This document shows, piece after piece, positions 56,679 through 64,000 of a stretch of DNA of 64,000 nt (positions are counted from its first letter, which is position 1; the number at the start of each line of letters is the position of its first letter). The notes below the pieces were generated by a model. The model had not been told where the DNA came from. It did no database searches and worked only from the letters and a program-made list of their open reading frames with translations. Made by a program: the position numbers and the translations under genes. The DNA comes from Corynebacterium tuberculostearicum (GTDB lineage: Bacteria > Actinomycetota > Actinomycetes > Mycobacteriales > Mycobacteriaceae): positions 1,054,001 through 1,118,000 of the forward strand of contig NZ_CP065972.1 in NCBI RefSeq assembly GCF_016127015.1. Reading direction: 5' to 3'.

Positions 56679-58728
56679 TGATGAGCTCTTCGGTCGGCTG
56701 CTCGTTGTTGCGCTCTGCTACCCATGCGGCGATGAGCTCCACAGCTTCCTTTACCGGCACACCATTGACCTGGGTGCCGTCGAGGAAGCGGAAGGACACG
56801 GCATCAGCTTCTGCGTCGCGCGCGCCAGCCACCAGCATGAACGGAACCTTACCGGTGGTGTGGTTGCGAATCTTCTTCTGCATGCGGTCATCGGAGGTAT
56901 CCACATCAGCGCGGATACCCTTCTGACGCAGCTGGGCGGCAACCTCTTCGAGGTGTGGGGAGAATTCGTCAGCCACCGGAATGCCCACCACTTGGTGCGG
57001 TGCCAGCCATGCTGGGAAGGCGCCGGCGTAGTGCTCCAGCAGGACGCCAAAGAATCGCTCGATGGAGCCGAAGAGCGCACGGTGAATCATGATTGGCCGC
57101 TTCTTCGTGCCGTCCGACGCAGTGTATTCCAGCTCGAAGCGCTCCGGCAGGTTGAAGTCCAACTGCACGGTAGACATCTGCCAGGTACGGCCGATGGCGT
57201 CGCGAGCCTGCACAGAAATCTTCGGACCGTAGAAGGCTGCACCTGCGGGATCCGGAACCAGCTCCAAGCCGGACTTTTCTGCGACCGACTGCAGGATAGA
57301 CGTAGAGCGATCCCAGATCTCATCAGAACCGACGAACTTATTCGGGTCCTTGGTAGAAAGCTCCAGGTAGAAGTCAGACAGTCCGTAGTCCTTCAGCAAA
57401 GAAATGATGAAGTCGAGGACCTTGGTCAGCTCCTCTTCCAGCTGCTCTTCGGTGCAGTAGATGTGGGCATCGTCCTGGGTAAAGCCGCGGGCACGGGTCA
57501 GGCCGTGGACCACGCCAGACTTTTCGTAACGGTAGACGGTACCGAACTCAAACAGACGCAGCGGGAGCTCGCGGTAGGAACGGCCACGGGATGCAAAAAT
57601 TAGGTTGTGCATCGGGCAGTTCATGGGCTTGGCGTAGTAGTCCTGCGGTTCCTTGACGGTGTTGCCCTCTTCGTCATATTCGCCATCGAGCTGCATCGGC
57701 GGGAACATGCCATCGGCGTAGAAGTCCAGGTGGCCAGACTTCTTGAATAGGTCACCCTTGGTGATATGCGGGGTATTAACAAAGGAGTACCCAGCCTGTA
57801 CGTGGCGGTTGCGAGAGTGGTTTTCCATCTCCATGCGAACGGTCGCGCCATTCGGGTGGAATACCGGGAAGCCGGAGCCAATCTCATCTGGGAAGGAGAA
57901 GAGATCTAGTTCCTGACCCAGGCGGCGGTGGTCGCGCTTTTCAGCCTCTTCCACCATGGTTTGGTAGGCCTCCAGCGCCTCCTTGGACTCAAAAGCGGTG
58001 CCGTAAATGCGCTGCAGGCCAGCCTTGGACTGGTCACCGCGCCAGTAGGCAGCTGAAGAACGGGTCAGCGTGAAAGCCGGGATGTACTTGGTGGTCGGCA
58101 CGTGCGGTCCGCGGCAGAGATCGAACCACTCTACTTCCCCGGTGCGCGGGTTGATGTTGTCATAGTGGGTGAGATCGCCGGAACCGACTTCTGCGGCCTC
58201 GTCGGAGTCAGGGTCAACGTTGCCCTTGTCTTGGACCAGCTCGAGCTTGAAAGGCTCCTCGGCGAGGGCCTTTTCCGCTTCCTCCGCGGATTCATAGACG
58301 TGGCGTTCGAAGCGCTGGCCGCCCTTGATAATCTTCTTCATGCGCTTTTCAATCGCCTTGAGATCTTCCGGCGTGAAAGGCTCGGCGGTCTGGAAATCGA
58401 AGTAGAAGCCATTCTCAATGGCAGGGCCGATGCCCAGCTTGGTGCCGGGGAATTCGGCCTGCACGGCCTGGGCCATAACGTGGCCGCAAGAGTGGCGGAT
58501 GACGGCACGGCCGTCTTCCTCGCTGGCGGCAACCGGGGTAAAGGTGGACTCCGTGTCTGGGGTGTGCGACAAATCAAAGAGAGTGCCGTCCTCACCGCGA
58601 ACGACTACGACAGCCTCAGGGCCCTTATTGGGAAGGTTGAGCTCTCGCATTGCTGCGCCCACGGCCTGGCCGGCGGGCACGGTGAAGGAATCGTAATTGA
58701 CCGGTACTGCGGGGATGAGTTCCGCCAT
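56665..58728 (-). CDS. thrS: threonine--tRNA ligase
   Basis: Charges tRNA-Thr. The 687 residues have an N-terminal TGS domain, an editing domain with [12 protein letters not shown] near 79-90, the catalytic core ([55 protein letters not shown]), and an anticodon domain ending [10 protein letters not shown]. Zinc ligands Cys and His are present (NCPMHN). Heads thrS-HIT-pgsA-acyltransferase-pimA; no T-box leader was seen upstream. Confidence 0.96.
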   Translation of the reverse strand: MAELIPAVPVNYDSFTVPAGQAVGAAMRELNLPNKGPEAVVVVRGEDGTLFDLSHTPDTESTFTPVAASEEDGRAVIRHSCGHVMAQAVQAEFPGTKLGIGPAIENGFYFDFQTAEPFTPEDLKAIEKRMKKIIKGGQRFERHVYESAEEAEKALAEEPFKLELVQDKGNVDPDSDEAAEVGSGDLTHYDNINPRTGEVEWFDLCRGPHVPTTKYIPAFTLTRSSAAYWRGDQSKAGLQRIYGTAFESKEALEAYQTMVEEAEKRDHRRLGQELDLFSFPDEIGSGFPVFHPNGATVRMEMENHSRNRHVQAGYSFVNTPHITKGDLFKKSGHLDFYADGMFPPMQLDGEYDEEGNTVKEPQDYYAKPMNCPMHNLIFASRGRSYRELPLRLFEFGTVYRYEKSGVVHGLTRARGFTQDDAHIYCTEEQLEEELTKVLDFIISLLKDYGLSDFYLELSTKDPNKFVGSDEIWDRSTSILQSVAEKSGLELVPDPAGAAFYGPKISVQARDAIGRTWQMSTVQLDFNLPERFELEYTASDGTKKRPIMIHRALFGSIERFFGVLLEHYAGAFPAWLAPHQVVGIPVADEFSPHLEEVAAQLRQKGIRADVDTSDDRMQKKIRNHTTGKVPFMLVAGARDAEADAVSFRFLDGTQVNGVPVKEAVELIAAWVAERNNEQPTEELISARR

Positions 58729-58805
58729 AATCGCGCTCCTTTATGCGCTCGTGCGTCGGCGGCATACCTGGCCGCGTCCGCTATTTAAATTTACGGATAG
58801 CTATT

Positions 58806-60032
58806 CTACAACCCTGCATGCTCGCAGAGCGATTTTGCCCACCATGATTCACGCCCTTCGGCAGTGAGGGTACCCGGCGGGCAGAAATACATAGCGGAGC
58901 CAATATGGGTCAGCCATTCATTCATTAGGTCAGATTCATCCAATCGGGCCTGGATAGGCTCGAATTGCTTGGTGGGATCTTGCTGGTAACAGATAAAAAC
59001 CTGGCCAATATTGGAAAGCTGCCCATCCTTGCCATCGGGAGCCAGCTCATAGTTATACGGGCGGCGCAGGATGCGCTGCTCTGGATGATCGGCCGGCGGG
59101 GCGGCGACGGCCATGTGCGAGTTCTTATCAATCACCGGCAGGCCGTAATCATCTACCGCATCAAAATCTGCAGCATCAAATTCTTCTTCACCGGTAAGCG
59201 GGGCGCCGGTGTCGAGCTTGCGGCCCACCGAATTTTCGCGGGAGGAGCGATCGATCTTCTCCCACGTATCCACATTCATGCGAATGCGACGCACTACCAT
59301 CGCCGTTCCGCCTTGTGCCCACTTCGGCCCTTTATCGATCCATACCTGGGCTGCAAAATCCTCCTCGCTGCGCGGATTGACGGTGCCGTCCTTTTGACCG
59401 AACATATTGCGCGCGGTAGCGCCCTTTTCGTGGCTGCCATAGGCATTAATAAATCCTTGCTGCAGCCACTTCACACTGACATAGTGTTCACCGGCTCGCA
59501 CCATATGGCGCAGCGCATAAGTGTTCATCAGCGGGTCATCGCAGCAGATCTGCAAGACGATATCGCTTTGTCCCCACTTAGGCTCCAGTGCATCGCGTTT
59601 AAAGGAACGCACATCTCCCAACCAGCGTGGTTTCTCCACGCCGAGCAAGGAGAAAACCTTCTGGCCTAGACCGCAGGTGATGGTCAAGTTGGCGGGCTGT
59701 TGCACCATTTCGGGTTCCAAGGTGCCCAGCGGCGCCTCCCCCGTACACAGCGCGCGGGCGTCCTCGGTCCACAGCTTCATGAGGCTGGCGAACCCCCGCT
59801 TGTCGACGCCCCTTTTAAGATCAAACCCGACCAAATTAAGGTGGGCCTGCGCTGCGGTAGCAATACCCGCTTGATGTTTACCGTCGAATGCCACGAGGGC
59901 GTCGGCAAGCGCAGGCTGTTCCTGTGCCCCAGCATCCGGGGAAGACCCCTGGTTATTGCAGCCTGCCAACGCGAAGGCGCTGGTCGATACCGCAGCGCCG
60001 GTGAGAAATCCCCTTCTGCTGAATCCAGACAT
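58806..60032 (-). CDS. Tat-exported Dyp-type heme peroxidase (EfeB-like)
   Basis: A 408-residue peroxidase exported folded: the N-terminus SRRGFLTGAAVSTSAFALAG is a twin-arginine signal, with a Cys (AGCNNQ) that could also be lipidated. The DyP signature MFGQKDGTVNPR (GxxDG) near 212-223 holds the catalytic Asp, and DHPEQRILRRPYNYE contains a candidate proximal His region. Its ATG lies 2 bp after the PCuAC stop, so it is the third gene of a CopC-PCuAC-DyP operon. Heme or iron handling, or peroxide defence, is likely; the substrate is unknown. Confidence 0.9.
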   Translation of the reverse strand: MSGFSRRGFLTGAAVSTSAFALAGCNNQGSSPDAGAQEQPALADALVAFDGKHQAGIATAAQAHLNLVGFDLKRGVDKRGFASLMKLWTEDARALCTGEAPLGTLEPEMVQQPANLTITCGLGQKVFSLLGVEKPRWLGDVRSFKRDALEPKWGQSDIVLQICCDDPLMNTYALRHMVRAGEHYVSVKWLQQGFINAYGSHEKGATARNMFGQKDGTVNPRSEEDFAAQVWIDKGPKWAQGGTAMVVRRIRMNVDTWEKIDRSSRENSVGRKLDTGAPLTGEEEFDAADFDAVDDYGLPVIDKNSHMAVAAPPADHPEQRILRRPYNYELAPDGKDGQLSNIGQVFICYQQDPTKQFEPIQARLDESDLMNEWLTHIGSAMYFCPPGTLTAEGRESWWAKSLCEHAGL

Positions 60033-60034
60033 AA

Positions 60035-60637
60035 CTAGTGGTCGTGGCCTTCCTTATTGTGGGACATATCTCCGTGCTCCATGTGGGACATATCGTGGCC
60101 TTCCATATCGCCGTAGTCCTCATCCCCAGCAGGCATGCTACGCGTTTGGATCTCGCCCAGATCGAGCTCTTCGCTGCCCTCTAGTTCCACTTTGAGGTCA
60201 AGGGATTCGCCGGGAGCGATGTGGTTTTCCATGTCCATGAGCATGAAGTGGTCACCACCAGGTGCCAGCTCGTGGGACTCGCCGGCTTTGACTACCAGTG
60301 GGCTCGACATTTCCTGCATCTTGCCATCGACAGTCTCATGCATCTGGTTCACCTTGGCATTGAGGCTGGTGGAAAAACCGGTGATAGCGATGTCCTTATC
60401 GGTATGGTTCACCAAGGTGCCAAAAATAGCAGTCATGTCCTTGTCCTCATTGGCGCGCACGACGGCATCCTCAAAGGTCAGTTCTTTAGATTCCGCAGCG
60501 GAGGATGTTTCCCCGACACTAGTGGAAGCATCCACCTTCGGCTCGGTGGAATCATTTTGGTTTTGTGGTGAGCAACCCGCCAGGGCGAGGCCGGCCACAG
60601 TCAAGCCCACAAGGGCGATGCTAGAAATCTTGGACAT
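60035..60637 (-). CDS. PCuAC-family copper chaperone lipoprotein
   Basis: A 200-residue periplasm-side protein. The lipobox LALAGCSPQ near 17-25 marks lipidation. The PCuAC domain shows MHETVDGKMQEM and HFMLMDMENHIAPGESLDLK with His/Met ligands. The last 25 residues are rich in His, Met and Asp (HDMSHMEHGDMSHNKEGHDH region), a second metal-binding tail. It overlaps CopC by 1 bp (TAATG). Copper delivery or sequestration is inferred from the family. Confidence 0.88.
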   Translation of the reverse strand: MSKISSIALVGLTVAGLALAGCSPQNQNDSTEPKVDASTSVGETSSAAESKELTFEDAVVRANEDKDMTAIFGTLVNHTDKDIAITGFSTSLNAKVNQMHETVDGKMQEMSSPLVVKAGESHELAPGGDHFMLMDMENHIAPGESLDLKVELEGSEELDLGEIQTRSMPAGDEDYGDMEGHDMSHMEHGDMSHNKEGHDH

Positions 60638-61203
60638 TATTTTTCACCTTCCGAATCAATGCGACGAGACTTGGCAATAAATAGGGCAACTACTGCGGCA
60701 ATTGCCAAAACGCCGCCCACCCCCAGAATGATTTTCAGCGGCATTGACACGCCCTCGGTTCCTTCCTGGTCTGCCGTGTCAGACTCTGGGGCCTCGGTAT
60801 TTTCGGACCCGTCACCTTTGACAGAAAACTCCACACCGCCGCGGGTAGCGTGCCCATCCGAAGACGTGATCTGAAAGCCCACCTGGTAGTTACCCGGCCC
60901 AGGATGGACATCCGCAGGGGTCTCAATGGTGAGATCCCGCTCATGGAGCTTTGGTTCCTGGCTAAAGAGTTTCTCACCGGTATCGGCGTTGGTTACGGCG
61001 AAGGTGTTGAAGTCCTCTTTGGGGATGCCAGAAAACTCGAGGGTGATTTCCTTAGGGAACTCATCGAGTTGGTCGCCGTCTTTGACCGAACCGCCAATAA
61101 CGGAGTCGTGCGCGAATGCGGCAGGCATTGACCCTCCCACAACCAGTGCGGCCGTGCCCACTGCTGCAGCTGTGCGGCGCAGCCAAGGTACGCGGTAGCC
61201 CAT
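60637..61203 (-). CDS. CopC domain membrane-anchored copper-resistance protein
   Basis: A 188-residue secreted protein starting MGYRVPWLRR, with a signal peptide ending at AFA-HDSVIGG. The mature His is the usual copper ligand of CopC. The core has FPKEITLEFSGIPKEDFNTF and HPGPGNYQVGFQITSSDGHA with a second His pair. A linker precedes one C-terminal helix near 155-175 and a basic end. ATG 61203 has AAGGAG at good spacing; the frame to 61386 is too long. First of CopC-PCuAC-DyP. Confidence 0.88.
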   Translation of the reverse strand: MGYRVPWLRRTAAAVGTAALVVGGSMPAAFAHDSVIGGSVKDGDQLDEFPKEITLEFSGIPKEDFNTFAVTNADTGEKLFSQEPKLHERDLTIETPADVHPGPGNYQVGFQITSSDGHATRGGVEFSVKGDGSENTEAPESDTADQEGTEGVSMPLKIILGVGGVLAIAAVVALFIAKSRRIDSEGEK

Positions 61204-61403
61204 AGATAGCTCCTTTTGTGTTGAAAATGCAAAAGTCGAATTGTCAGACATACTAGCCCCGTGACTTGCCGGAACGGCAATCACAAAAAGCAACGCGTCG
61301 AGACATATGTCGGCTTGAACTGGGATCGAGTTCCGCCTTCGAAATAAAAAGAGGTATTTATCACTATTTAAGCCAAGTTGACTCAATTCGAACGGGCCCT
61401 ACC

Positions 61404-61631
61404 TTAGGACCTCTCCATTTGTCGGGCATTAAAAAACGGACCAGAAGCCATCAGGGCAAAAATAACCAAGGCGGCGCCTACGCCGATAAGCGCCAAAGGC
61501 CACGCCGCGTCGCCGCTGCCGTCACCCGCATCTGCCGCAGTAAGGCCCGCAAAGAAAAGTACAGTCCCCGAAACAAAAGACGCGAAGCCGCAAGCTCCAA
61601 CCAATAGCGGTACCACTAAGGCGCGTAACAT
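61404..61631 (-). CDS. small two-helix membrane protein
   Basis: A 75-residue hypothetical. ATG 61631 follows CGGAGGAAAG, an excellent ribosome-binding site. MLRALVVPLLVGACGFASFV and WPLALIGVGAALVIFALMAS are two membrane helices with a Gly/Asp/Ala-rich loop between. It lies upstream of copC with a 200 bp gap, on the same strand. No family recognised. Confidence 0.65.
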   Translation of the reverse strand: MLRALVVPLLVGACGFASFVSGTVLFFAGLTAADAGDGSGDAAWPLALIGVGAALVIFALMASGPFFNARQMERS

Positions 61632-61840
61632 CTTTCCTCCTCCGCTGAGGGTTTTAACCTTGCAAAGGCAAGCGTATCGCACAAAGTGCCTAAACGACAG
61701 GATGTGTTGGTGAAGTTATATGTTTAGCCCGTCTGGCCTGCTGATATTAGGATTATTTCACTTATCCGGAGGGAAAACGCAGCCTCGGACCTGAAATACC
61801 GCCGGGGGCGTGCTGATGTGCTAAGCGCTGAGGTTCACGA

Positions 61841-62172
61841 TGAATGGATGAGTAAGAATCATCCTCGATGCCCCGTCTGTAGCGGGGTGTGCACCAAAAT
61901 TACGGGACTACAAGTACCAATCCGCCAGCGAAGGCGACGGAACGCCTGTAAAGCCACTGACACTCGCGCTAAAGGCCGACCCAGGAAAGTGGACGCATCA
62001 GGGGGCAGACCCACATGCTCACGTGGACACCCTAGCCAGCCAAGAAACACAAGCCACCAGCGGCCTTGAATACGGCCGACCAGCAACTTTCGGCAGTGCC
62101 TACAACCACTCTATGGGAATACGCAAAGGCCACATACGCTAAACCCCCACCAACACAAAATGTCGTTTAGCC
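61841..62172 (+). mobile_element. degenerate IS1249-like element
   Basis: The segment keeps both ends of a transposase. MSKNHPRCPVCSGVCTK (from 61848) is the zinc-ribbon start of IS1249-type proteins, and YNHSMGIRKGHIR followed by TAA (62140-62142) is their typical end. The two lie in different frames only about 300 bp apart, while a full gene is over 1 kb, so the catalytic middle is gone. TGTCGTTTA at 62161 and again at 62198 may be remnants of the terminal repeat. Just before the tRNA cluster. Family call is from remembered motifs. Confidence 0.55.
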
Positions 62173-62266
62173 CGACACACCGCAAAACAACACATTCTGT
62201 CGTTTAAGCCGCACAAAGCGCAGAAGGAGACATAGAAAAAGCCACCCCGTGGCAGGGGCGGCTATA

Positions 62267-62342
62267 TGGAGCGGATGACGAGACTCGAACTCGCGACCCT
62301 CACCTTGGCAAGGTGATGCGCTACCAACTGCGCTACATCCGC
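62267..62342 (-). tRNA. tRNA-Gly (GCC), copy 1
   Basis: Minus strand GCGGATG acceptor, D-arm AGCGCAGTTGGTAGCGCA, anticodon loop CTTGCCAAG (GCC), T-arm GTTCGAGTC, and CATCCGC-T with encoded CCA (62269-62267). Identical to two more copies nearby. Confidence 0.95.
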
Positions 62343-62386
62343 ATAACAAACCGGAGTTTGTTGCAGAGCCCCAAATAGGACTCTCG

Positions 62387-62458
62387 TGCGCGATACTGGG
62401 ATTGAACCAGTGACCTCTTCCGTGTCAGGGAAGCGCTCTCCCACTGAGCTAATCGCGC
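62387..62458 (-). tRNA. tRNA-Val (GAC), copy 1
   Basis: Minus strand GCGCGAT acceptor, anticodon loop CCTGACACG with GAC, T-arm GGTTCAATCC, then ATCGCGC and discriminator A. CCA is not encoded. Confidence 0.94.
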
Positions 62459-62485
62459 TTAATGCCCGAAGGCATTAAGAAGTTG

Positions 62486-62556
62486 AGGTGGAAACGGGAA
62501 TCGAACCCGTGTGCACGGTTTTGCAGACCGTTGCCTCACCACTCGGCCATTCCACC
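62486..62556 (-). tRNA. tRNA-Cys (GCA)
   Basis: Minus strand GGTGGAA acceptor, D-arm GCCGAGTGGTGAGGC, anticodon loop TCTGCAAAA with GCA, T-arm GGTTCGATTCC, TTCCACC and discriminator T. Confidence 0.94.
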
Positions 62557-62586
62557 GTGGCGATACCGCCTCACACAATACAGTGC

Positions 62587-62662
62587 TGGAGCGGATGACG
62601 AGACTCGAACTCGCGACCCTCACCTTGGCAAGGTGATGCGCTACCAACTGCGCTACATCCGC
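62587..62662 (-). tRNA. tRNA-Gly (GCC), copy 2
   Basis: Same sequence as the copy at 62267-62342, including encoded CCA; the flanks differ. Confidence 0.95.
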
Positions 62663-62700
62663 ATGCGAAACCAGGCCCGGTTTCTAGGACAAAGTCCTTG

Positions 62701-62772
62701 TGCGCGATACTGGGATTGAACCAGTGACCTCTTCCGTGTCAGGGAAGCGCTCTCCCACTGAGCTAATCGCGC
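62701..62772 (-). tRNA. tRNA-Val (GAC), copy 2
   Basis: Same sequence as the copy at 62387-62458. The order Gly-Val repeats, indicating segmental duplication. Confidence 0.94.
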
Positions 62773-62819
62773 GCTATTCATTTAGAATCACTCTTCACGG
62801 GTGAAACCCAAGAAAAGCG

Positions 62820-62895
62820 TGGAGCGGATGACGAGACTCGAACTCGCGACCCTCACCTTGGCAAGGTGATGCGCTACCAACTGCGCTACATCCGC
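62820..62895 (-). tRNA. tRNA-Gly (GCC), copy 3
   Basis: Third identical Gly copy with encoded CCA; first in transcription order of the minus-strand cluster. The 245 bp upstream of it, to the tRNA-Val (CAC), contains no gene. Confidence 0.95.
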
Positions 62896-63140
62896 ATTGC
62901 CCCGCGAACTTTGTACCGTTGCGGTGCGAGAAGAAACATTATCGTGCTCCGCGCCAGTTTCCAAATCCCCAGCCCAGCGGCATTCTTTCTGGCACCGATT
63001 TTTCACATTCGAGCCATCCCAAAACACACTGGTGTGATTCTCCCAAGACAGTGGACCGCAGGCCACCTCCCCTTGATGCGCACTCCTGCCCAGCCAATTA
63101 GGTGTTTGAATTTGGTGCGGTGTAGATTTAGCGACCGCAA

Positions 63141-63212
63141 GGTCCTATAGCTCAGTGGGAGAGCGTTCCGTTCACACCGGAAAGGTCACTGGTTCAATCC
63201 CAGTTAGGACCA
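63141..63212 (+). tRNA. tRNA-Val (CAC)
   Basis: GGTCCTA acceptor, D-arm GCTCAGTGGGAGAGC, anticodon loop TTCACAC with CAC, T-arm GGTTCAATCC, TAGGACC and discriminator A. Opposite strand to the other six tRNAs, so divergent from them. A -10-like TAGATT lies just upstream. Confidence 0.95.
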
Positions 63213-63264
63213 CTATTTCCCGTCCATCGCTCCCCTCCATAGGAGCTTGGGCAGGTTTCTTTAT

Positions 63265-64000
63265 ATGTCTGTAAAGTGTCCCGACGTGTTGTGGATTCTC
63301 TTAGGCATTTTCGCCGGACTCGTTCTGCCCGTTCAGACCCTGGTTAATACGCGCCTGCGCGCATCTACTGGCACGCCGTTTTCCTCTTCGCTCATCTCGT
63401 TTGCCGTGGGCACGATGACGTTGCTTGTCATCGCGACAGCCGTCACCGGCGGCGAGTTTGGCATTTCCCGCGCCTTTGGGGAACCGCTGTGGATTTGGTT
63501 CGGTGGTCTGCTCGGCGTGGTTGCGCTTACTGGAAATATCCTGTTGTTTCCTCATCTGGGTGCGGTCCAGACCGTAGTCCTTCCCATCGCGGGCCAAATC
63601 ATGATGGGCCTTGTCATCGACCACTTTGGGATGTTTGCCTCCCCCACTTCCCCACTTTCCCTGATTCGCGCCCTTGGGGCACTAATTGTCCTCGGTGGAG
63701 TGATTTCTATCGTCGCCAGCCCCGGCGCGCCGACGAAGCAAGGAGACAGCGCTATGGCGTTGTGGCTTTGGCGCCTCGCAGGCTTTGTCTTTGGCTGCTT
63801 TACTGCAAGCCAATCCGCCATTAACGGCCACCTGGGCCAGATTACCGGGTCGCCCGTTAGTGCGGCTTTGGTGTCTTTTAGCATTGGCGTTTCCACGCTC
63901 GTAATGCTCAATATTGTTTTGCGCTGGCGCCCTCGCATTGAGCGTCCTGAGGGAAAGGCTAACCCCTGGTGGATGTGGACAGGCGGCACATTGGGAGCCA
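63265..64000 (+). CDS. YdcZ/DUF606 (DMT superfamily) transporter, N-terminal part, runs off right edge
   Basis: At least 245 residues of an integral membrane protein starting MSVKCPDVLWILLGIFAGLV. It has the pattern LPVQTLVNTRLRASTGTPFS then SFAVGTMTLLVIA, and a second repeat GCFTASQSAINGHLGQITGS then SFSIGVSTLVMLN. This is a two-repeat DUF606 protein (YdcZ-like) with about ten helices expected in full. Start ATG 63265 is 52 bp after tRNA-Val. Substrate unknown. Confidence 0.8.
   Translation, partial: MSVKCPDVLWILLGIFAGLVLPVQTLVNTRLRASTGTPFSSSLISFAVGTMTLLVIATAVTGGEFGISRAFGEPLWIWFGGLLGVVALTGNILLFPHLGAVQTVVLPIAGQIMMGLVIDHFGMFASPTSPLSLIRALGALIVLGGVISIVASPGAPTKQGDSAMALWLWRLAGFVFGCFTASQSAINGHLGQITGSPVSAALVSFSIGVSTLVMLNIVLRWRPRIERPEGKANPWWMWTGGTLGA

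Noticed and set aside
58729..58805. T-box or attenuator between the DyP gene and thrS
   Set aside because: The space holds no hairpin with T-run and no specifier-like fold.

Overview
The window comes from a mycolic-acid-type actinobacterium, almost certainly Corynebacterium. The evidence is gene order shared with corynebacteria and mycobacteria (yebC-ruvCAB-yajC-secDF-dipeptide-binding lipoprotein-apt-relA; thrS-HIT-pgsA-acyltransferase-pimA; alaS-ruvX-mltG-aroE-prepilin peptidase-aroCKBQ-pepQ-efp-nusB), frequent GTG/TTG starts, several apparently leaderless genes, and the phosphatidylinositol mannoside pathway. The species cannot be fixed from the sequence alone. Most of the window is chromosomal core; accessory or decaying DNA lies at about 1.27-5.1 kb and 61.8-62.2 kb.

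Region by region. 0-1.1 kb: start of the pyrimidine operon (pyrR, then pyrB running off the left edge) with a PyrR-binding RNA leader over the pyrR ribosome-binding site. 1.27-4.1 kb: variable segment with the 3' scrap of an IS256-type transposase, a seven-unit 9-10 bp iteron array, an AAA/STAND-like ATPase gene, and two gene fragments (a serine-type permease and a SNF2-type helicase) that meet at a breakpoint near 3.4 kb. 4.0-5.1 kb: two tandem YbjN proteins behind a palindrome. 5.2-19 kb: ppk2, nusB, efp, a secreted SGNH hydrolase, pepQ, then the shikimate genes and mltG-ruvX-alaS. 19-26.6 kb: rarA, a kinase-like protein, aspS, a zinc metallopeptidase and a phosphate transporter. 26.7-31.5 kb: a HEPN-like/CBS protein, a two-component flavin monooxygenase pair, sdaA and a TetR regulator. 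31.5-38.6 kb: hisS, a metallo-beta-lactamase-fold hydrolase, tpx, a cyclophilin, a small secreted protein, a DUF421 protein and a surface 5'-nucleotidase. 38.7-50.4 kb: relA-apt-lipoprotein-secFD-yajC-ruvBAC-yebC. 50.5-58.7 kb: tesB, a GT-C glycosyltransferase, a LemA-like protein and the PI/PIM block. 58.8-61.6 kb: CopC, PCuAC and a Tat-exported DyP peroxidase. 61.8-63.2 kb: an IS1249-like remnant followed by seven tRNA genes with a repeated Gly-Val pattern. 63.3 kb to the end: start of a YdcZ-type transporter.

Working units: pyrR/pyrB for UMP synthesis; aroE-C-K-B-Q for most of the route from DAHP to chorismate; secDF-yajC as the Sec ancillary complex; ruvCAB and ruvX/rarA for recombination and fork repair; pgsA-acyltransferase-pimA for making, mannosylating and acylating phosphatidylinositol; CopC-PCuAC-DyP for extracytoplasmic metal or heme handling. 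The least explained parts are the iteron array in front of the AAA ATPase, the HEPN-CBS protein, the palindrome before the YbjN pair, and a short intergenic repeat seen three times.
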